From Tetragonia tetragonoides (Eukaryota > Streptophyta > Magnoliopsida > Caryophyllales > Aizoaceae), in NCBI GenBank assembly GCA_038025085.1, contig CM076148.1, positions 2,110,501 to 2,174,500 on the forward strand: DNA of 64,000 nt, in the 5' to 3' direction. The notes under the pieces are model-generated. The model did not search any database. It was not told the origin of the DNA and was given only the letters and a program-made list of their open reading frames with translations. Numbering within the stretch: position 1 is the first letter of the stretch; every line of letters starts with the position of its first letter. A program made the translations under genes and the position numbers. Below are positions 11,631-22,697 of the stretch, piece by piece.

Positions 11631-12681
11631 TTACTTGATCTTGGTCAGGGAACACACTAAGGCCACAGTTGCATTGTCAGTAATTACATAATAGTGCAGC
11701 TTAGGTATGTATTCAGAATGCAAGAGTGTTTCAGCTTTAGTAAACCATAATAATTAGCGAACCATCAGAGAGATGGAAGTTTGTAGCTATTGTGCATACT
11801 CATGATTTGTGTTTTTGTTACACTCTGGCCTCTTGTTACTTAGCTTGGTTTTTGGTTTATTGGTCACTAAATGCTTTGGCATCATGTGTCGAGTAATTTT
11901 TTGAGTTTATTAGCAGTAATATGTTTAGGAAAGAGTACATTATACAGATTCAAGTTGCCTCTAAACTAGACTTGGAAAATTCTACATACACAGTACTGGG
12001 TGGGACTAGCATAGTTTCACAACTACAGTATCTTGGATGCAGCGATGTTTTTTCTTGAGCTAAACCATATACTATCCTATTCCTCTACAAAGGCTGTATG
12101 ATCAAAATATTTTGGGCTTGCTCGATGGAGATGTTTTTCTTCTAATCTTCAGTAATTGGATGTCCATTTGGTGTTTGAAGGTTCACGCATAAATGTCGTT
12201 ACCTCGCTCATACGAGGTCACAACTCACAACATAGAAGATAGCAGCAATACATTTCATTCATTTCAAGTATAGCGTGGTAACTAAGGACTAATATTTGCT
12301 CAAGTATCATGTTTATCTAGGACCTTGAATTCTAGCTTTGTTACTATCTGTTACTTGTTAGGAATGTGACTATTTTCTCATATATCTCAAAATAGCAAAC
12401 ATGATAACTAACTTTTTTTTCCTTTTTTGTGAAGGACAACCCGCAAAGAAAGAAAGGACAGTAGAGACAATAACAATAGAGGATCTTAATTCGAATTGAT
12501 GGAGTACACCTTTTGAAAGTTCTTTTCGCAATGATATTCCAGTATGTTCCTCATTTCTGAGTTTTGCAAACACATATGTCAAACATTGAATCTGTCACCA
12601 CTCAATTACATTGATTTTGTGATTACAATTCTTAAATTTAACTTTCAGCAAACTTTATTCCTTTTGCCATAAAGCAAAGTC
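11631..12681. other. 3' UTR and intergenic between F-box and NTF2
   Basis: Two convergent gene ends. No coding region or transposon recognised; AT-rich unique sequence. Confidence 0.6.
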
Positions 12682-13975
12682 TTAACAGTAATTGAGTCGG
12701 AAAATGTCATTTTGCACGAAGAAGCTTCCTTGTGGCGTTGGATTCAAATGAAACATCTGCAACCAAAAAAATAAAAAATGTAAAGCCATCCACAGAAGAT
12801 AATTCTTATTCTAACGATCTGAACTCCTGCTATATATTCTTTATTACATCCCCTCATACAAATGTCAATTGGGCTTGAAGTGTAGTAGATGATAATTATG
12901 CACAGGTCCCCTCCTCATACCATATATATTACTATGTGTTGAAATATTCCACTTAGAAAATAGCGGATCCTCGAATTCGAACATATAACTTTTTGGTCAC
13001 CAGACTCTGATAACAGTCGTTAGAACCAACTCAATCCAAAATTTAAATTGATGGTTGATGTAGACTCAAACTAATGTTATAATCCTTACTGCATGAAAAT
13101 AAACCCGCTTTTATCAGAACTATTGATTTTTTTTCCTTCCCCTTGTCTAGTTTAATACGATGTGTGAATTAACTCAACTTAAAGGTTTAAACTAATACGG
13201 AGTAGTGATGTAGGAGTTTTGTGCCCCTTTTTTTGTAAGTTGGCCATACCTAAGCGTATGATTGCAATTTTCCGCTCAATCCTTCTTGGAAGGTAATGGT
13301 GGATTAATTGAATGATGCTAGAATGGATGTGCGCGTATGGTGTATCCGTAAGATAGCTACTATTTTGATAGCCTATCTAATTTATTAATAAAAAATACAC
13401 TAATTATCAAAAAAAAAAAAAAAAAAAACCTAATACGAGATAGTATAGATTTGATTTTAATTTCATTTAGATGTCCCTACTCCTCCATCCCTGAATTTGG
13501 ATGATTGACAAATTATATTTCTCTACTACTGTGAGTGAACTAATAACTCATTTAAAAACTTAATCTGATTAGTAACTTTCCCAATTTGGTGGTATAGTCT
13601 TAATCATGATTATTACATATTACTAGTAGTATAATTCTCAAGTAACTATCCAAACAGTACTTAATTAATTACCTGGCTAAATCTTAGGGGATGCTCCTCA
13701 CCAGCCAAATGTAAACTGCCACTAACAAAGACGATAATACCCCCATTGATAGACGAAGGCTGACAATCAACGGTGCTGATTAAATGACGGCATTGATCAA
13801 ACGGCAAACTGTTGAGCTTAGTAGAAATATCCTCAACCCCTTGGAATTTTTGAGCTTCAAAGGTTAACAAAGAAGTTGGCTGGTAAAGAGAAGTTAAGGA
13901 AGAGCGATCATTATCAAAGATATTGTAATAATGATCCACAAATGCTTTTCCTACCATCTCTACTTGTTCTTCTTC

Positions 13976-13978
<3 letters not shown>
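12682..13978 (-). CDS. NTF2: Nuclear transport factor 2 (NTF2), 2 exons
   Basis: Exon 1 is 13978-13673 (102 codons) and exon 2 is 12756-12682 (25 codons including stop). The intron is 13672-12757, phase 0, with GT/AG ends. The 126-aa product matches plant NTF2 in length. Key segments are AFVDHYYNIFDNDRSSL, LYQPTSLLTFE and FQGVEDISTKLNSLPF in exon 1, and MFHLNPTPQGSFFVQNDIF in exon 2. NTF2 imports Ran-GDP into the nucleus. The Met at 13978 is chosen because the upstream open frame is only a translated GA repeat (KERERER). Exon 2 is too short to appear as a stand-alone open frame; it was found from the expected C-terminus. Confidence 0.9.
13207..13429 (+). mobile_element. Short poly(A) retro-insert in the NTF2 intron
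   Basis: A 223-bp segment ending in about 20 A, flanked by near-identical 15-bp direct repeats (ctaatacggagtagt at 13192-13206 and ctaatacgagatagt at 13430-13444, 2 mismatches). This is the structure of LINE-mediated retroposition. No protein or Pol III boxes recognised, so the source transcript is unknown. Confidence 0.6.

Positions 13979-14009
<31 letters not shown>
13979..14009. repeat. (TC)n microsatellite in the NTF2 5' UTR
   Basis: About 15 TC units directly before the NTF2 start codon (GA on the gene strand). GA/CT tracts in 5' UTRs are common in plants. Confidence 0.85.
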
Positions 14010-14010
<1 letters not shown>

Positions 14011-14044
14011 TTGGTAGCGTATTTCTTTTTATTTCCATTGTCAA

Positions 14045-16032
14045 GGTTGTTCAAGAGATACTAATAGTGGGGAATAAAGGAATAATGTAGCTTACCATAA
14101 AAATTAAGCAAAGCATATTGGAATACAAAGATACTTAAAGACGATATGCAAAAGAATAATCGAATCCGCTGTGATTCTACGCAGAAGCACCAAAAAATGG
14201 AGCACAATTTTAAATATATAGAAGCATCTTTTTGCATAATCTTTTTTAATTTGCTATGCAAAAAGAAGGTGCAAGTGAATGATGATCGAGATAACCTGTT
14301 ACGTCATGAAAGACTCTCGTATTCAATAACGAATATATTTATTTGCACAGTGAAACATTCCACAGTATAGTTTCTAGAAGCTAGCGGATACCGGATAATT
14401 TTTGCATAATATATTTGCACAGTGAGACATTCCACGCATCTAGTACCTTTAAATCTAGTAATTTATTTGTTGTGCAATTGAAAACTTAATTTTTTTTTAT
14501 TTTTTTATTTATTCTTTTTAAAACAACAATAATTACTTCTACATACAGTATCAACTCATACTAGAAACTTGAATTTTGGTAATTTGGTAGGACAATATTA
14601 CATCACATGATGTAGGTATGAACCAAATCAAACTACTCTATATTCTAAATGAAATTTATATTAAACAAATGAAATTTTTACTAGATAGTTTCAATTTCTT
14701 AGTAGTAGTTTCATTCTGAATTTCATTTTTTTTTTATAATATCATTTTTTTTAATGCACATTTTCAGATATTTAGCTATCCGTAAAGATCAATATGGAAT
14801 CGAAGGAGTACTGTATTTTGAAACGTGCTTATTTTGACTTTTTCAATTATGGCCCAGTACACACAAGATTAAACTTAAAACAAATATTGGCTATCAGCAC
14901 TTGAACGGGCTACCAAGCCCAAAAAGAAAGGGCGAGTAGAACAGAGAGAAATTCCAAATTGCTTCAAAGTTGAAAACAAGATCATAAATTCAAATGGAAA
15001 TTTCACAATTATTATTTTTTGATAAGCCCTTATGTTGAGCATCACGTCAATTATATAGCTCGCGATTATCATATCATGTGATTGCCATGGGGGTTAAAAT
15101 TCAAATGCTGTGAAAGTGCATGCCAATTGTTCGACAAAATGTCTGAATGAAAGCCAAGTTACTATCTCACAGACTATATTCTTCTTGGCTTGGGTATTGT
15201 AGCATGTTCCTTTTTCCACCTTATTATGAATCACATTCAATGCATTTTCTTAGCTGACTTTACCAATTATTTCATTGATGGCTAAATATTTGTATCCTCT
15301 GTTATTATAGGAGTTCATAGCTGGGAAATGATGTAGCTGGATTAAAGTCCCTTCAGTGCTTCACTATCAATGATGATGATTTCACTTACATAACTCTGAT
15401 TCCTATCCAGGTAAGTACTCCTCTTTCTAACATGTCAATTGGGCAATCTAGTTCCTGCATTGCAAGTTCTGTTTTTGATTTCTACCTGTTTAAGAATATA
15501 AGATGCTGGTCATATTCAATTTTTTTTTTTTTTAGATAACATGGGTGTCCAAGCGTTGCTTGACTAATCCATCCCATGGTCTATGAAGTTAACGACCGGT
15601 AAAACCTCCAGTGGCCCTGAGGAGTCTCGCAACTGGGACTCCAGTGGCCCTGATGGCTCAGTAATTAGTAATTGCTCTACCCATGGTTCTTCCTACTGCT
15701 ACTGTAGTGGCATTTGGCTCAATCGCTCTCCGGTTGGCAAAAGAGAAGCTAATAACATTCTAATTTGCAGTACTCGATAGGCTATAAAAGACTAAAAGTC
15801 ATGTCTGAAATAAAAAACAGGGTTTGGGGGCAATATTTGAATATCTCTAATATGAAGGAATACGATTTCCATATAGACATGGAAATTTATGAATATATAC
15901 AGATCTCAAATAAGAAATATGCAAATCACTACTAGTAATCAGAATTCTGAGTTATTATTCTTGTAGATAAACTGGAATCAAACAGATGACTGAATTAACT
16001 AGCCCTAAAATAATGGGAACCTAATTGCTTAC
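14045..16032. other. Intergenic; right part is the downstream flank of the CYP89A tandem unit
   Basis: 14045-14870 has no recognised feature. From about 14880 to 16030 the sequence is paralogous to about 18855-20650: shared stretches include ttggctatcagca at 14888, gcatgccaattgtt at 15120 and gctctccggtt at 15725. The 65-codon open frame 15583-15780 lies in this duplicated noncoding flank and has no counterpart frame in the other copy, so it is not called a gene. Confidence 0.7.
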
Positions 16033-17592
16033 TTACATAATTTGCCTAGGAGAAATATGGGCATGGAGAGGATTCTTCATGACAACAGTAAAGTCTTCCT
16101 TCTCAGATAAATCCACTTCATCCACGGCCTCCCATTCAAAGTTCCATACCAAATTGGCCACAAAGTACTCCAAGTGAAGCATGGCCAACTCATAAGCAGG
16201 ACACATCCTCCTTCCTGCTCCAAAAGGCATCATCTTTATTTCTCGTCTTCCAGTGATATCAAATTCCGGAACAGCATCACCTTGGAGGAACCTCTCGGGC
16301 TTGAACTCCATCGGATTTTCCCATACCTTGGAGTCCAACCCCATATCCGCCACCATGAAATTTACAACAGCAACTTCAGGAACAATGTAACCCCCTAGCT
16401 CCACCTCTTGGTTTACAGTGTGTGGCAACACAAACTGACCCGGGGGGTGTCGTCTCAGCCCTTCTAATATGATGGCCTTAAGATAAGGTATCTTCCCCAA
16501 ATCTTCTTCTCTAACTTGTCCGACTTTCCCTCCTCCAAGAACTCGTTTCAGCTCTTCAAAAAGTTTAAGCTGGATACGCGGATACTTAACAAGGTTCGCC
16601 ATAATCCACTGCAAAGCAGTGGCTGTAGTGTCAGTTCCTCCAGTAAGGAATTCAGAAGCAAGACTCACAAGTTCCCCTTCACTCAACTTTCTTTGGTTGC
16701 CATTGTTTTCATCTTGTAACTCCAGTGCCAACAAAGTATCAACATATGAAGTCACCCATTTTTCGCCACCTTTATGATGATCTTCCTCATTTCCATAATG
16801 CCCAATCGCCTCTTTCGGAGCTTGAATTAGAGGTACGAGCACCTCCTCCTGCTTGCTTTTCATCTCGTAGAGCTCATTCCACCACCCTTGGAGCAGAATC
16901 TTGGTTAACCATGGCTTAAAATTCAGCACTCGTAACCGTGTAAACGACACCAGCAAACGGCGCTGAACAGCTTCAATCTCTCGAATTTGCTCCTCGTCGA
17001 GTTTATCTCCAAAACACATGAGCACCAACAAACAAAACATCGCAAATTGGAAATGATTTTTTACCTTAACAACGCCATCACCATTACCAACAGCTTCTCA
17101 AAGATGATTAAGGAGCTTGTCAAGGACCCACTGGCGCGCTTGAGCATACTCCTTGACATGTGATGGGTGGAGTATCTGTGACGTAAGATTACGACGAAAA
17201 AGGCGCCACGTGGCGCCATATCCTGCAGAGCTGATGTCGTGTTGGTTACTAGTGATGATATTGTTGGTTGGGAGTCCTTTCGGTCTGTCAGCGAATATGG
17301 CGCCCTTTCGCACTAAGGCCTCATGGGCCAACGAGTGGTCAAACACAAACACCATTGGCCGTGGGGTCCGACGGATCGCCACGATTGGGCCAAACCTCGA
17401 TCGGAGGGCCCGTAAAGCAGCTACGGCCTCGGTCGTGGATCTGCTTAACCATTGGATGGAAGTGATGATGGGGATGCCTCTTGGGCCTGGTGGCCAATTT
17501 GGTTTTGGTTTTGGGAAGATTGTGGAAAATAGAGCTTTGAGGAGAGTGGCTATAATACAAGCCGTTATTATTATCAAAAAATAAGTCTCCAT
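16033..17592 (-). pseudogene. CYP89A: CYP89A-like cytochrome P450, copy 1, with an in-frame TGA
   Basis: Intronless P450 frame of 520 codons, continuous except for a TGA at codon 165 (17098-17100). The N-terminal anchor, WPPGPR hinge, TDTTATALQW I-helix, EGLRRHPP, PERF and FGAGRRMCPAYELA heme loop are all present. The intact copy at 20650-22236 has CAA at the matching place, so two base changes separate them. CYP89A enzymes are ER-bound; CYP89A9 of Arabidopsis oxidises chlorophyll catabolites, but the substrate here is unknown. A second ATG at 17040 would drop the membrane anchor and the substrate-recognition N-third, so a functional short product is unlikely. The heme loop has Ala after Cys-Pro where Gly is usual. 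Confidence 0.9.
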
Positions 17593-17981
17593 TGTTTGTA
17601 GCTCTAAAATTTAATCTATCTGAATCCAAAGATAGCTATACCACGGTGTTTGCCAGAAAATGTGATATTTTCTTGGGCCATAACATTCATCACCATGTGC
17701 TTGTCATTGCTGAAAGGTGTCTTCTTGATGGGGAGTAATGCACTGAAGGGGAGAGAGGGAGTACGTGCAGGTGAAAGGGCCCTTCTGCATTAATATTCTA
17801 TGTCGACATCATTTGATACACCGAAGGACCATATTGGTATTGTAAGTGCTTGTTTGGTTGACCACGGGAAGTAATAATTCGTGGGAATTAGAAAATTATG
17901 GAAATTGCGCTAAGTTATTTGTAACTGTAATTTCATGGGTAGTGATGTGGGAATTGAAAAGTAGTACTTATCTAGGGGGTT

Positions 17982-18265
17982 TGGTGTCTTTACACGGTTA
18001 CGGTGCTGAATTTTAAGCCATGGTTAACCAAAATACTGCTCCAAGGCTTGGTAAGAAACTCATCCTTGTATTTAGAGAAGTAAATATGCTAGCAGATGCA
18101 TTGGCTGGAAATGCAATGAAGGAATTGGATATTTGTAATGAGTTAATTATCTTGCATGACATTTCCGCAACTGTAATAGCCTTTTTAACTATTGTAATAG
18201 GACACCACTTCCTAGAATGGTTCTAACGTAATTTCAATATATTGTTCATTTGCATAAAAAAAAAA
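17982..18265 (+). mobile_element. Chimeric retro-insert: CYP89A fragment joined to a LINE-like 3' end
   Basis: 17982-18046 matches the CYP89A copy 1 coding strand (gene positions about 16886-16953) in sense orientation on the plus strand, with two 1-base gaps and two substitutions. It is followed at once by an open stretch encoding FREVNMLADALAGNAM, which resembles the C-terminal part of RNase H (RVT_3) domains of plant LINEs. A stop at 18224-18226 and an A-tail at about 18256-18265 follow. The order mRNA piece, LINE 3' end, poly(A) is what template switching during LINE reverse transcription produces. No clear target duplication was found. The LINE assignment rests on a short motif. Confidence 0.6.
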
Positions 18266-18544
18266 GCCACTTTATATGGGAAGTTAATTTCTATGTTTTT
18301 TTTTCAATCAAACAAGTGAATTTACATTTTCTGTGAAGTGACACTTTCCTTATTAGTTCTTTTCCAATGAAACAATCACTAAGAATGTTTCGGACCAGCT
18401 GGTTTTTTCAATTGTTCGGGCAACAATTTGAAATCTAGAAAGGGACATTGGTCAGATAAAAACTTTAAACCCATTATCGGAAATTATTAATGCAAATTTC
18501 AATTACTTCTAATTTTGGTCATTGGTTAAGTAGGATTAGCATGT

Positions 18545-18661
18545 CTTGTGTGAACGTAGTCCACCGTGAATCATAAACACTAGTGAAAATATTTAGGGAC
18601 ATAGAGGATATATTGAAAAAGATTTAGACCATTGATCCACCGTGGACTAAGTCCACACAAG
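18545..18661. mobile_element. MITE, copy A (117 bp)
   Basis: Starts CTTGTGTGAACGTAGTCCAC and ends GTGGACTAAGTCCACACAAG, forming a ~26-bp terminal inverted repeat. A second copy with the same termini is at 18939-19067. No coding capacity; superfamily not assigned. Confidence 0.75.
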
Positions 18662-18760
18662 TTTTTGTAAAGTAGGATCGTGCCAGTTTTACCAGGCCTT
18701 AAACCCCCGAGGGTTACGTAAATCCCCATGTGTTAGGGTTCACTAGGGGTCCAGCCCTTT

Positions 18761-18838
18761 CTATTGTTGTCGTTGGCCCAATGCATACAAGACTAAATTG
18801 TTGTTGTTGGCCCAATGCATACAAGGCTAAATTGTTGT
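18761..18838. repeat. Two tandem ~38-bp units
   Basis: The words ttggcccaatgcatacaag and ctaaattgttgtt occur twice in tandem, differing at a few bases. Confidence 0.7.
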
Positions 18839-18938
18839 TATTAAATTCTAACAAATGTTGGCTATCAGCAATTTAACGGGCTACCAATACCAAGCCCAAA
18901 AATACTCGATGCGTTCCAAGTATAACAGATCAGCTCGT

Positions 18939-19067
18939 CTTGTGTGGACTTAGTCCACCGTGGACCAAAGGGTGAATCAAGAATATATTCCAAATCTTTT
19001 AGGGATATGGGATGTATTATTTAAAAAGATTTAATCTTTGGTCCACCATGAACTAAGTCCACACAAG
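18939..19067. mobile_element. MITE, copy B (129 bp)
   Basis: Termini CTTGTGTGGACTTAGTCCAC and the inverted CTAAGTCCACACAAG. Its interior matches copy A at 18545-18661 (words such as ttagggatat and aaaaagattta). It lies inside the duplicated CYP89A flank but is absent from the paralogous flank near 14.9 kb, so it inserted after the duplication. Confidence 0.75.
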
Positions 19068-20649
19068 ATATTTTAATAACAGATACCTCTAGTATGCTGT
19101 GTCCTGCATGGACGCATGCCAATTGTTTGACAAAATGTCCGAGTGAAATCAAGTTACACTAACTCACAGGCTACTTTCTTTTCGGCTTGGGAATGGTATT
19201 ATGATTTTGATATTTAACTGATTACCAAATTTTTCATGACAATTTTGCATATATTTGATGCATTAATGATAAATATGTGTATCTTTGCTTATTACAGGAG
19301 TAACATAGCTGGAAATGTTGTTGCTGGAACGTCTCTTCAGAACTTTACTATTAAGATGATTTTACTCCAACGGTCCTCATCAAATCCTTTACATTACTCT
19401 GACTCGTAGCCAGGAAAGTACTCTGCTTCCTAAGATTTCCATTACAATCTAGTTCCTGCAACTGCAAGTTCTGCTTTTGATTTCCCGCAAATTTATCATA
19501 CACATTAATATTTCACCTGTATAAGCATGCTCATGAGTCATGATATTCAATTTGAGGCAATACATTGAAATGTTGTTGATCAATGAAAAATGGCAACTAC
19601 TAATGCAGTTTCTTGGCCACAGTAAGAGAAAGTGTTTAATGTTTAAAAACCAGCCAAACTAGCTGAAATGGCTGAACCTATTTCTCTGCTCTCTAACAAT
19701 TTGTTTCGCAATCTAGTACCTGCAAGCTCATACTCATGAATATGTTACCCAGATAACATGCTGATTGCATATTCATTTTGCGTTAATGCATCGAATTGTT
19801 GTTCCTGGATGATTGCTGTTTGTTTACATGCCCAATTTGTTGAAGACGACATTGTTTAGAGGCGAAGCCCCAACTATATGAATATGATTTAACGGTTTAA
19901 CCTACCACTGAAGGTGGTATAACTGCTGGCTGCTATAGACAGCAAAACTAGCTGATATAACTGAACACCTGCATCATTAAAATAAGGAACTTCTGTGTAC
20001 CATAATGTGTGTTACTCGTTCACATTGGTAGATGCTAACAATTCCCTGTTGAGCAGGGAACTCATGATAGATGGCGCTTGCTCGACTGTATTTCCATGGT
20101 CCTATGCAATGAATCATCAATAAAACCTGATTTTTTTTTTATCGCAGTAGTACGTTCTCAGACTACTCTCTCTTTAATGTTGAGAGCACACTCTGCTCAT
20201 CATCATAACCTCACTGGACTAGGCATACATCATTAGTATAGAAATCATTAGCTCAGTAGTTATTATGTGCTCTACTATTGGTTAAATATGTAGCTACTAT
20301 AGTGGCAGTTGGCTCGTCGCTCTCCGGTTCACCAGCCTCGTAATTCTTTAGCATTAGAGAAGCTAAGAGCATTCTAAGTTCGCAGTAATTCAGACTTAGT
20401 AGGCTATACAAGTGATGTCTGAAACAGAAAACAGGGTGTGAGACAATACTTGAAACTCCAATATGCAGGAATACCTTTTCCAAATAGACACAGCATTTTA
20501 TGAATATATACAGATCTCAAATAAGAAACATGCAAATCACTACTACTAATCAAAATTATGAGCCTAGGGATTATTCTTTGAGATAAACTGGAATCAAACA
20601 GCTGACTAAATTAAATAGCTCTAAAACAAAGGGAACCTTAAAACCTTAC
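19068..20649. other. Downstream flank of CYP89A copy 2
   Basis: Paralogous to about 15100-16030. No gene recognised. It is longer than the left flank because of extra sequence at about 19500-20200, which I cannot identify. Confidence 0.6.
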
Positions 20650-22236
20650 TTATGCAATTTGCCTAGGAGAAATGCGGGCATGGAGTGGATTCTTCATGAC
20701 AACAGTAAACTCTTGCTTCTCTGATAAATCCACTTCATCCACAGCCACCCACTCGAAGTTCCACACCAAATTAGCCACAAAGTACTCCAAGTGAAGCATT
20801 GCCAACCCAAAGGCAGGACACATCCTTCTCCCCGCTCCAAAAGGCATCATCTTAATTTCGCGGCTTCCAGTGATATCAAATTCCGGAACAGCATCACCCT
20901 GGAGGAACCTCTCAGGCTTGAACGCCATTGGATCTTCCCACACCTTGGCGTCCAAACCCATATCCGCCACCATGAAATTTATAACAGCAACATCAGGAAC
21001 AATGTGACCCCCTAGCTCCACCTCTTGGGTCACAGTGTGTGGTAACACAAAGTGACCTGGGGGGTGTCGTCTCAGCCCTTCCAATATTATAGCCTTAAGA
21101 TAAGGCATCTTCGCCGTATCTTCTTCTCTAACTTGTCCAACTTTTTCTCCTCCAAGCACTCGTTTCATTTCCTCGAAAAGGTTAACTTGAATATGTGGAT
21201 ATTTAACAAGGTTGGCCATAATCCACTGCAAGGTAGTGGATGTAGTATCAGTTCCTGCATTGAGAAACTCAGAAGCAAGACTCACAAGTTCACCTTCACT
21301 CAGCTTTCTTTGGTTGCCATTGTTTTCATCATCTTGTAACTCCAGTGCCAACAAAGTATCAACATATGAAGTCACCCATTTTTCGCCACCTTTATGACGA
21401 TCTTCCTCATTTCCATATTTTCCAATTGCCTCTTTTCGAGCTCGAATAAGAGGTACGAGCACCTCCTCCTGCTTGCTCCTCAACTTGTAGAGCTCATTCC
21501 ACCGCCCTCGAAGCAGAATCTTGGTTAACCATGGCTTAAAATTCAGCACCTGAAACCGCCTAAGCGACACCAACAAACGGTGCTGAACAGCCTCAATCTC
21601 TCGGATTTGCTTCTCGTCGAGTTTATCTCCAAAACACATGAGTACCAACAAACAAAACATCGCAAATTGGAAATGATCCTTTACCTTAACCACACCATTA
21701 CCATTACCATTACCATTACCATTACCATTATCAGCAGCAGCTTCTTGAAGGCGAGTAAGAAGGATGTCAAGGACCCACTGACGAGCATGACCATACTCCT
21801 TAACACGTGACGGGTGTAGTATCTGTGACGTAAGATTACGTCGAAAGAGACGCCACGTGGAGCCATATCCTGCTGAGCTGATGTCATGTTGGTTACTGGT
21901 AATGATCTTGGTTGTTGGGAGTCCCTTAGGCCTATCAGCGAATATGGCACCCTTCTGGATTAAGGCCTCATGAGCCAACGAGTGATCGAACACGAACACC
22001 AACGGCCGTGGGCTCCGACGGATCGCCACGACTGGGCCGAACCTCGACCGGAGACCCCGTAAAGAGGCTACGGCCTCGGTCGAGGATCGGCGTAACCATT
22101 GAATGGAAGTGATGATGGGGATGGTTCTTGGACCTGGTGGCCAATTTGGTTTTGGTTTTGGGAAGATGGTTGAAAACAGAGCTTTTAGGAGAGCAGCTAT
22201 ACAAGCTGTTACCACTATCACAAACCATGTCTCCAT
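20650..22236 (-). CDS. CYP89A: CYP89A-like cytochrome P450, copy 2, intact
   Basis: Intronless 528-aa P450. Residues 1-25 form the ER membrane anchor, followed by the PNWPPGPR hinge (30-37). The I-helix AGTDTT is at 327-332, ExxR (EGLR) at 386-389, PERF at 441-444, and the heme-binding Cys is residue 473 in FGAGRRMCPAFGLA. Ala replaces the usual Gly two residues after the Cys, as in copy 1. The start at 22236 (METWF) is preferred over a non-ATG start upstream because it matches copy 1. Between about 165 and 185 the protein has an NG dipeptide run from a hexamer microsatellite that is nearly absent in copy 1. The family is plant-specific; CYP89A9 acts in chlorophyll breakdown, but the substrate here is inference. 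A TATA-like CCATATAAAG lies about 45 bp upstream. Confidence 0.92.
   Translation of the reverse strand: METWFVIVVTACIAALLKALFSTIFPKPKPNWPPGPRTIPIITSIQWLRRSSTEAVASLRGLRSRFGPVVAIRRSPRPLVFVFDHSLAHEALIQKGAIFADRPKGLPTTKIITSNQHDISSAGYGSTWRLFRRNLTSQILHPSRVKEYGHARQWVLDILLTRLQEAAADNGNGNGNGNGNGVVKVKDHFQFAMFCLLVLMCFGDKLDEKQIREIEAVQHRLLVSLRRFQVLNFKPWLTKILLRGRWNELYKLRSKQEEVLVPLIRARKEAIGKYGNEEDRHKGGEKWVTSYVDTLLALELQDDENNGNQRKLSEGELVSLASEFLNAGTDTTSTTLQWIMANLVKYPHIQVNLFEEMKRVLGGEKVGQVREEDTAKMPYLKAIILEGLRRHPPGHFVLPHTVTQEVELGGHIVPDVAVINFMVADMGLDAKVWEDPMAFKPERFLQGDAVPEFDITGSREIKMMPFGAGRRMCPAFGLAMLHLEYFVANLVWNFEWVAVDEVDLSEKQEFTVVMKNPLHARISPRQIA
21695..21731. repeat. Coding hexamer microsatellite (ATTACC)n
   Basis: About six copies of attacc on the plus strand (GGTAAT on the gene strand), encoding alternating Asn and Gly in the CYP89A copy 2 loop before the C-helix region equivalent. 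Copy 1 has only about one and a half degenerate units at the same place. Confidence 0.9.
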
Positions 22237-22277
22237 TTTTTTTTTTGGACTTGTGAGATTCACAGATTATTGTTTTT

Positions 22278-22287
22278 CTTTATATGG
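22278..22287 (-). promoter_or_regulatory. Probable TATA box of CYP89A copy 2
   Basis: CCATATAAAG on the minus strand, about 45 bp before the start codon at 22236. Motif and spacing only. Confidence 0.4.
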
Positions 22288-22697
22288 TGAAAAGATATTG
22301 GTAAAGTGTTAGAAGTAGTATTTTCTTGGGCCATACAATTCGGAATTTGGGATGTTTTATTGATCTACAGGTGTTTCTTTTTTTGTAACTTTTCGTTTTC
22401 GTGGAGCAAAAGTCGAGCTTTCGTCTACTCCAAAAAAAAAATAAAAATAAAATAAAAAAATTCTAGCTTCGTCATTGCTGAGGATAGCATCAAAGTGTCT
22501 GTTGGTGGTTGGTAGGTCCCGTTGAAATGTCGTTTGGGTCTTTTCTGTTGCCTAAATATCCCTATTTGATTGTATTCTGGAATAAGTACTTGTCCAAGAA
22601 GTTAATCACGTAAGGTTGAATAGTCGATAATTGAGACTTATGGACGGTCCGTCATGGTGCAGGATTTGTTGATTAAATAATGACCATTAGCTAATAA

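Noticed and set aside
17098..17100. TGA read as selenocysteine or programmed readthrough
   Set aside because: Plants lack selenoproteins, the paralog has CAA, and nothing around it suggests readthrough.
17153..17584. Plus-strand frames antisense to the CYP89A genes (also 22103-22312, 21052-21339)
   Set aside because: Shadows of the P450 coding strand; no domain similarity.
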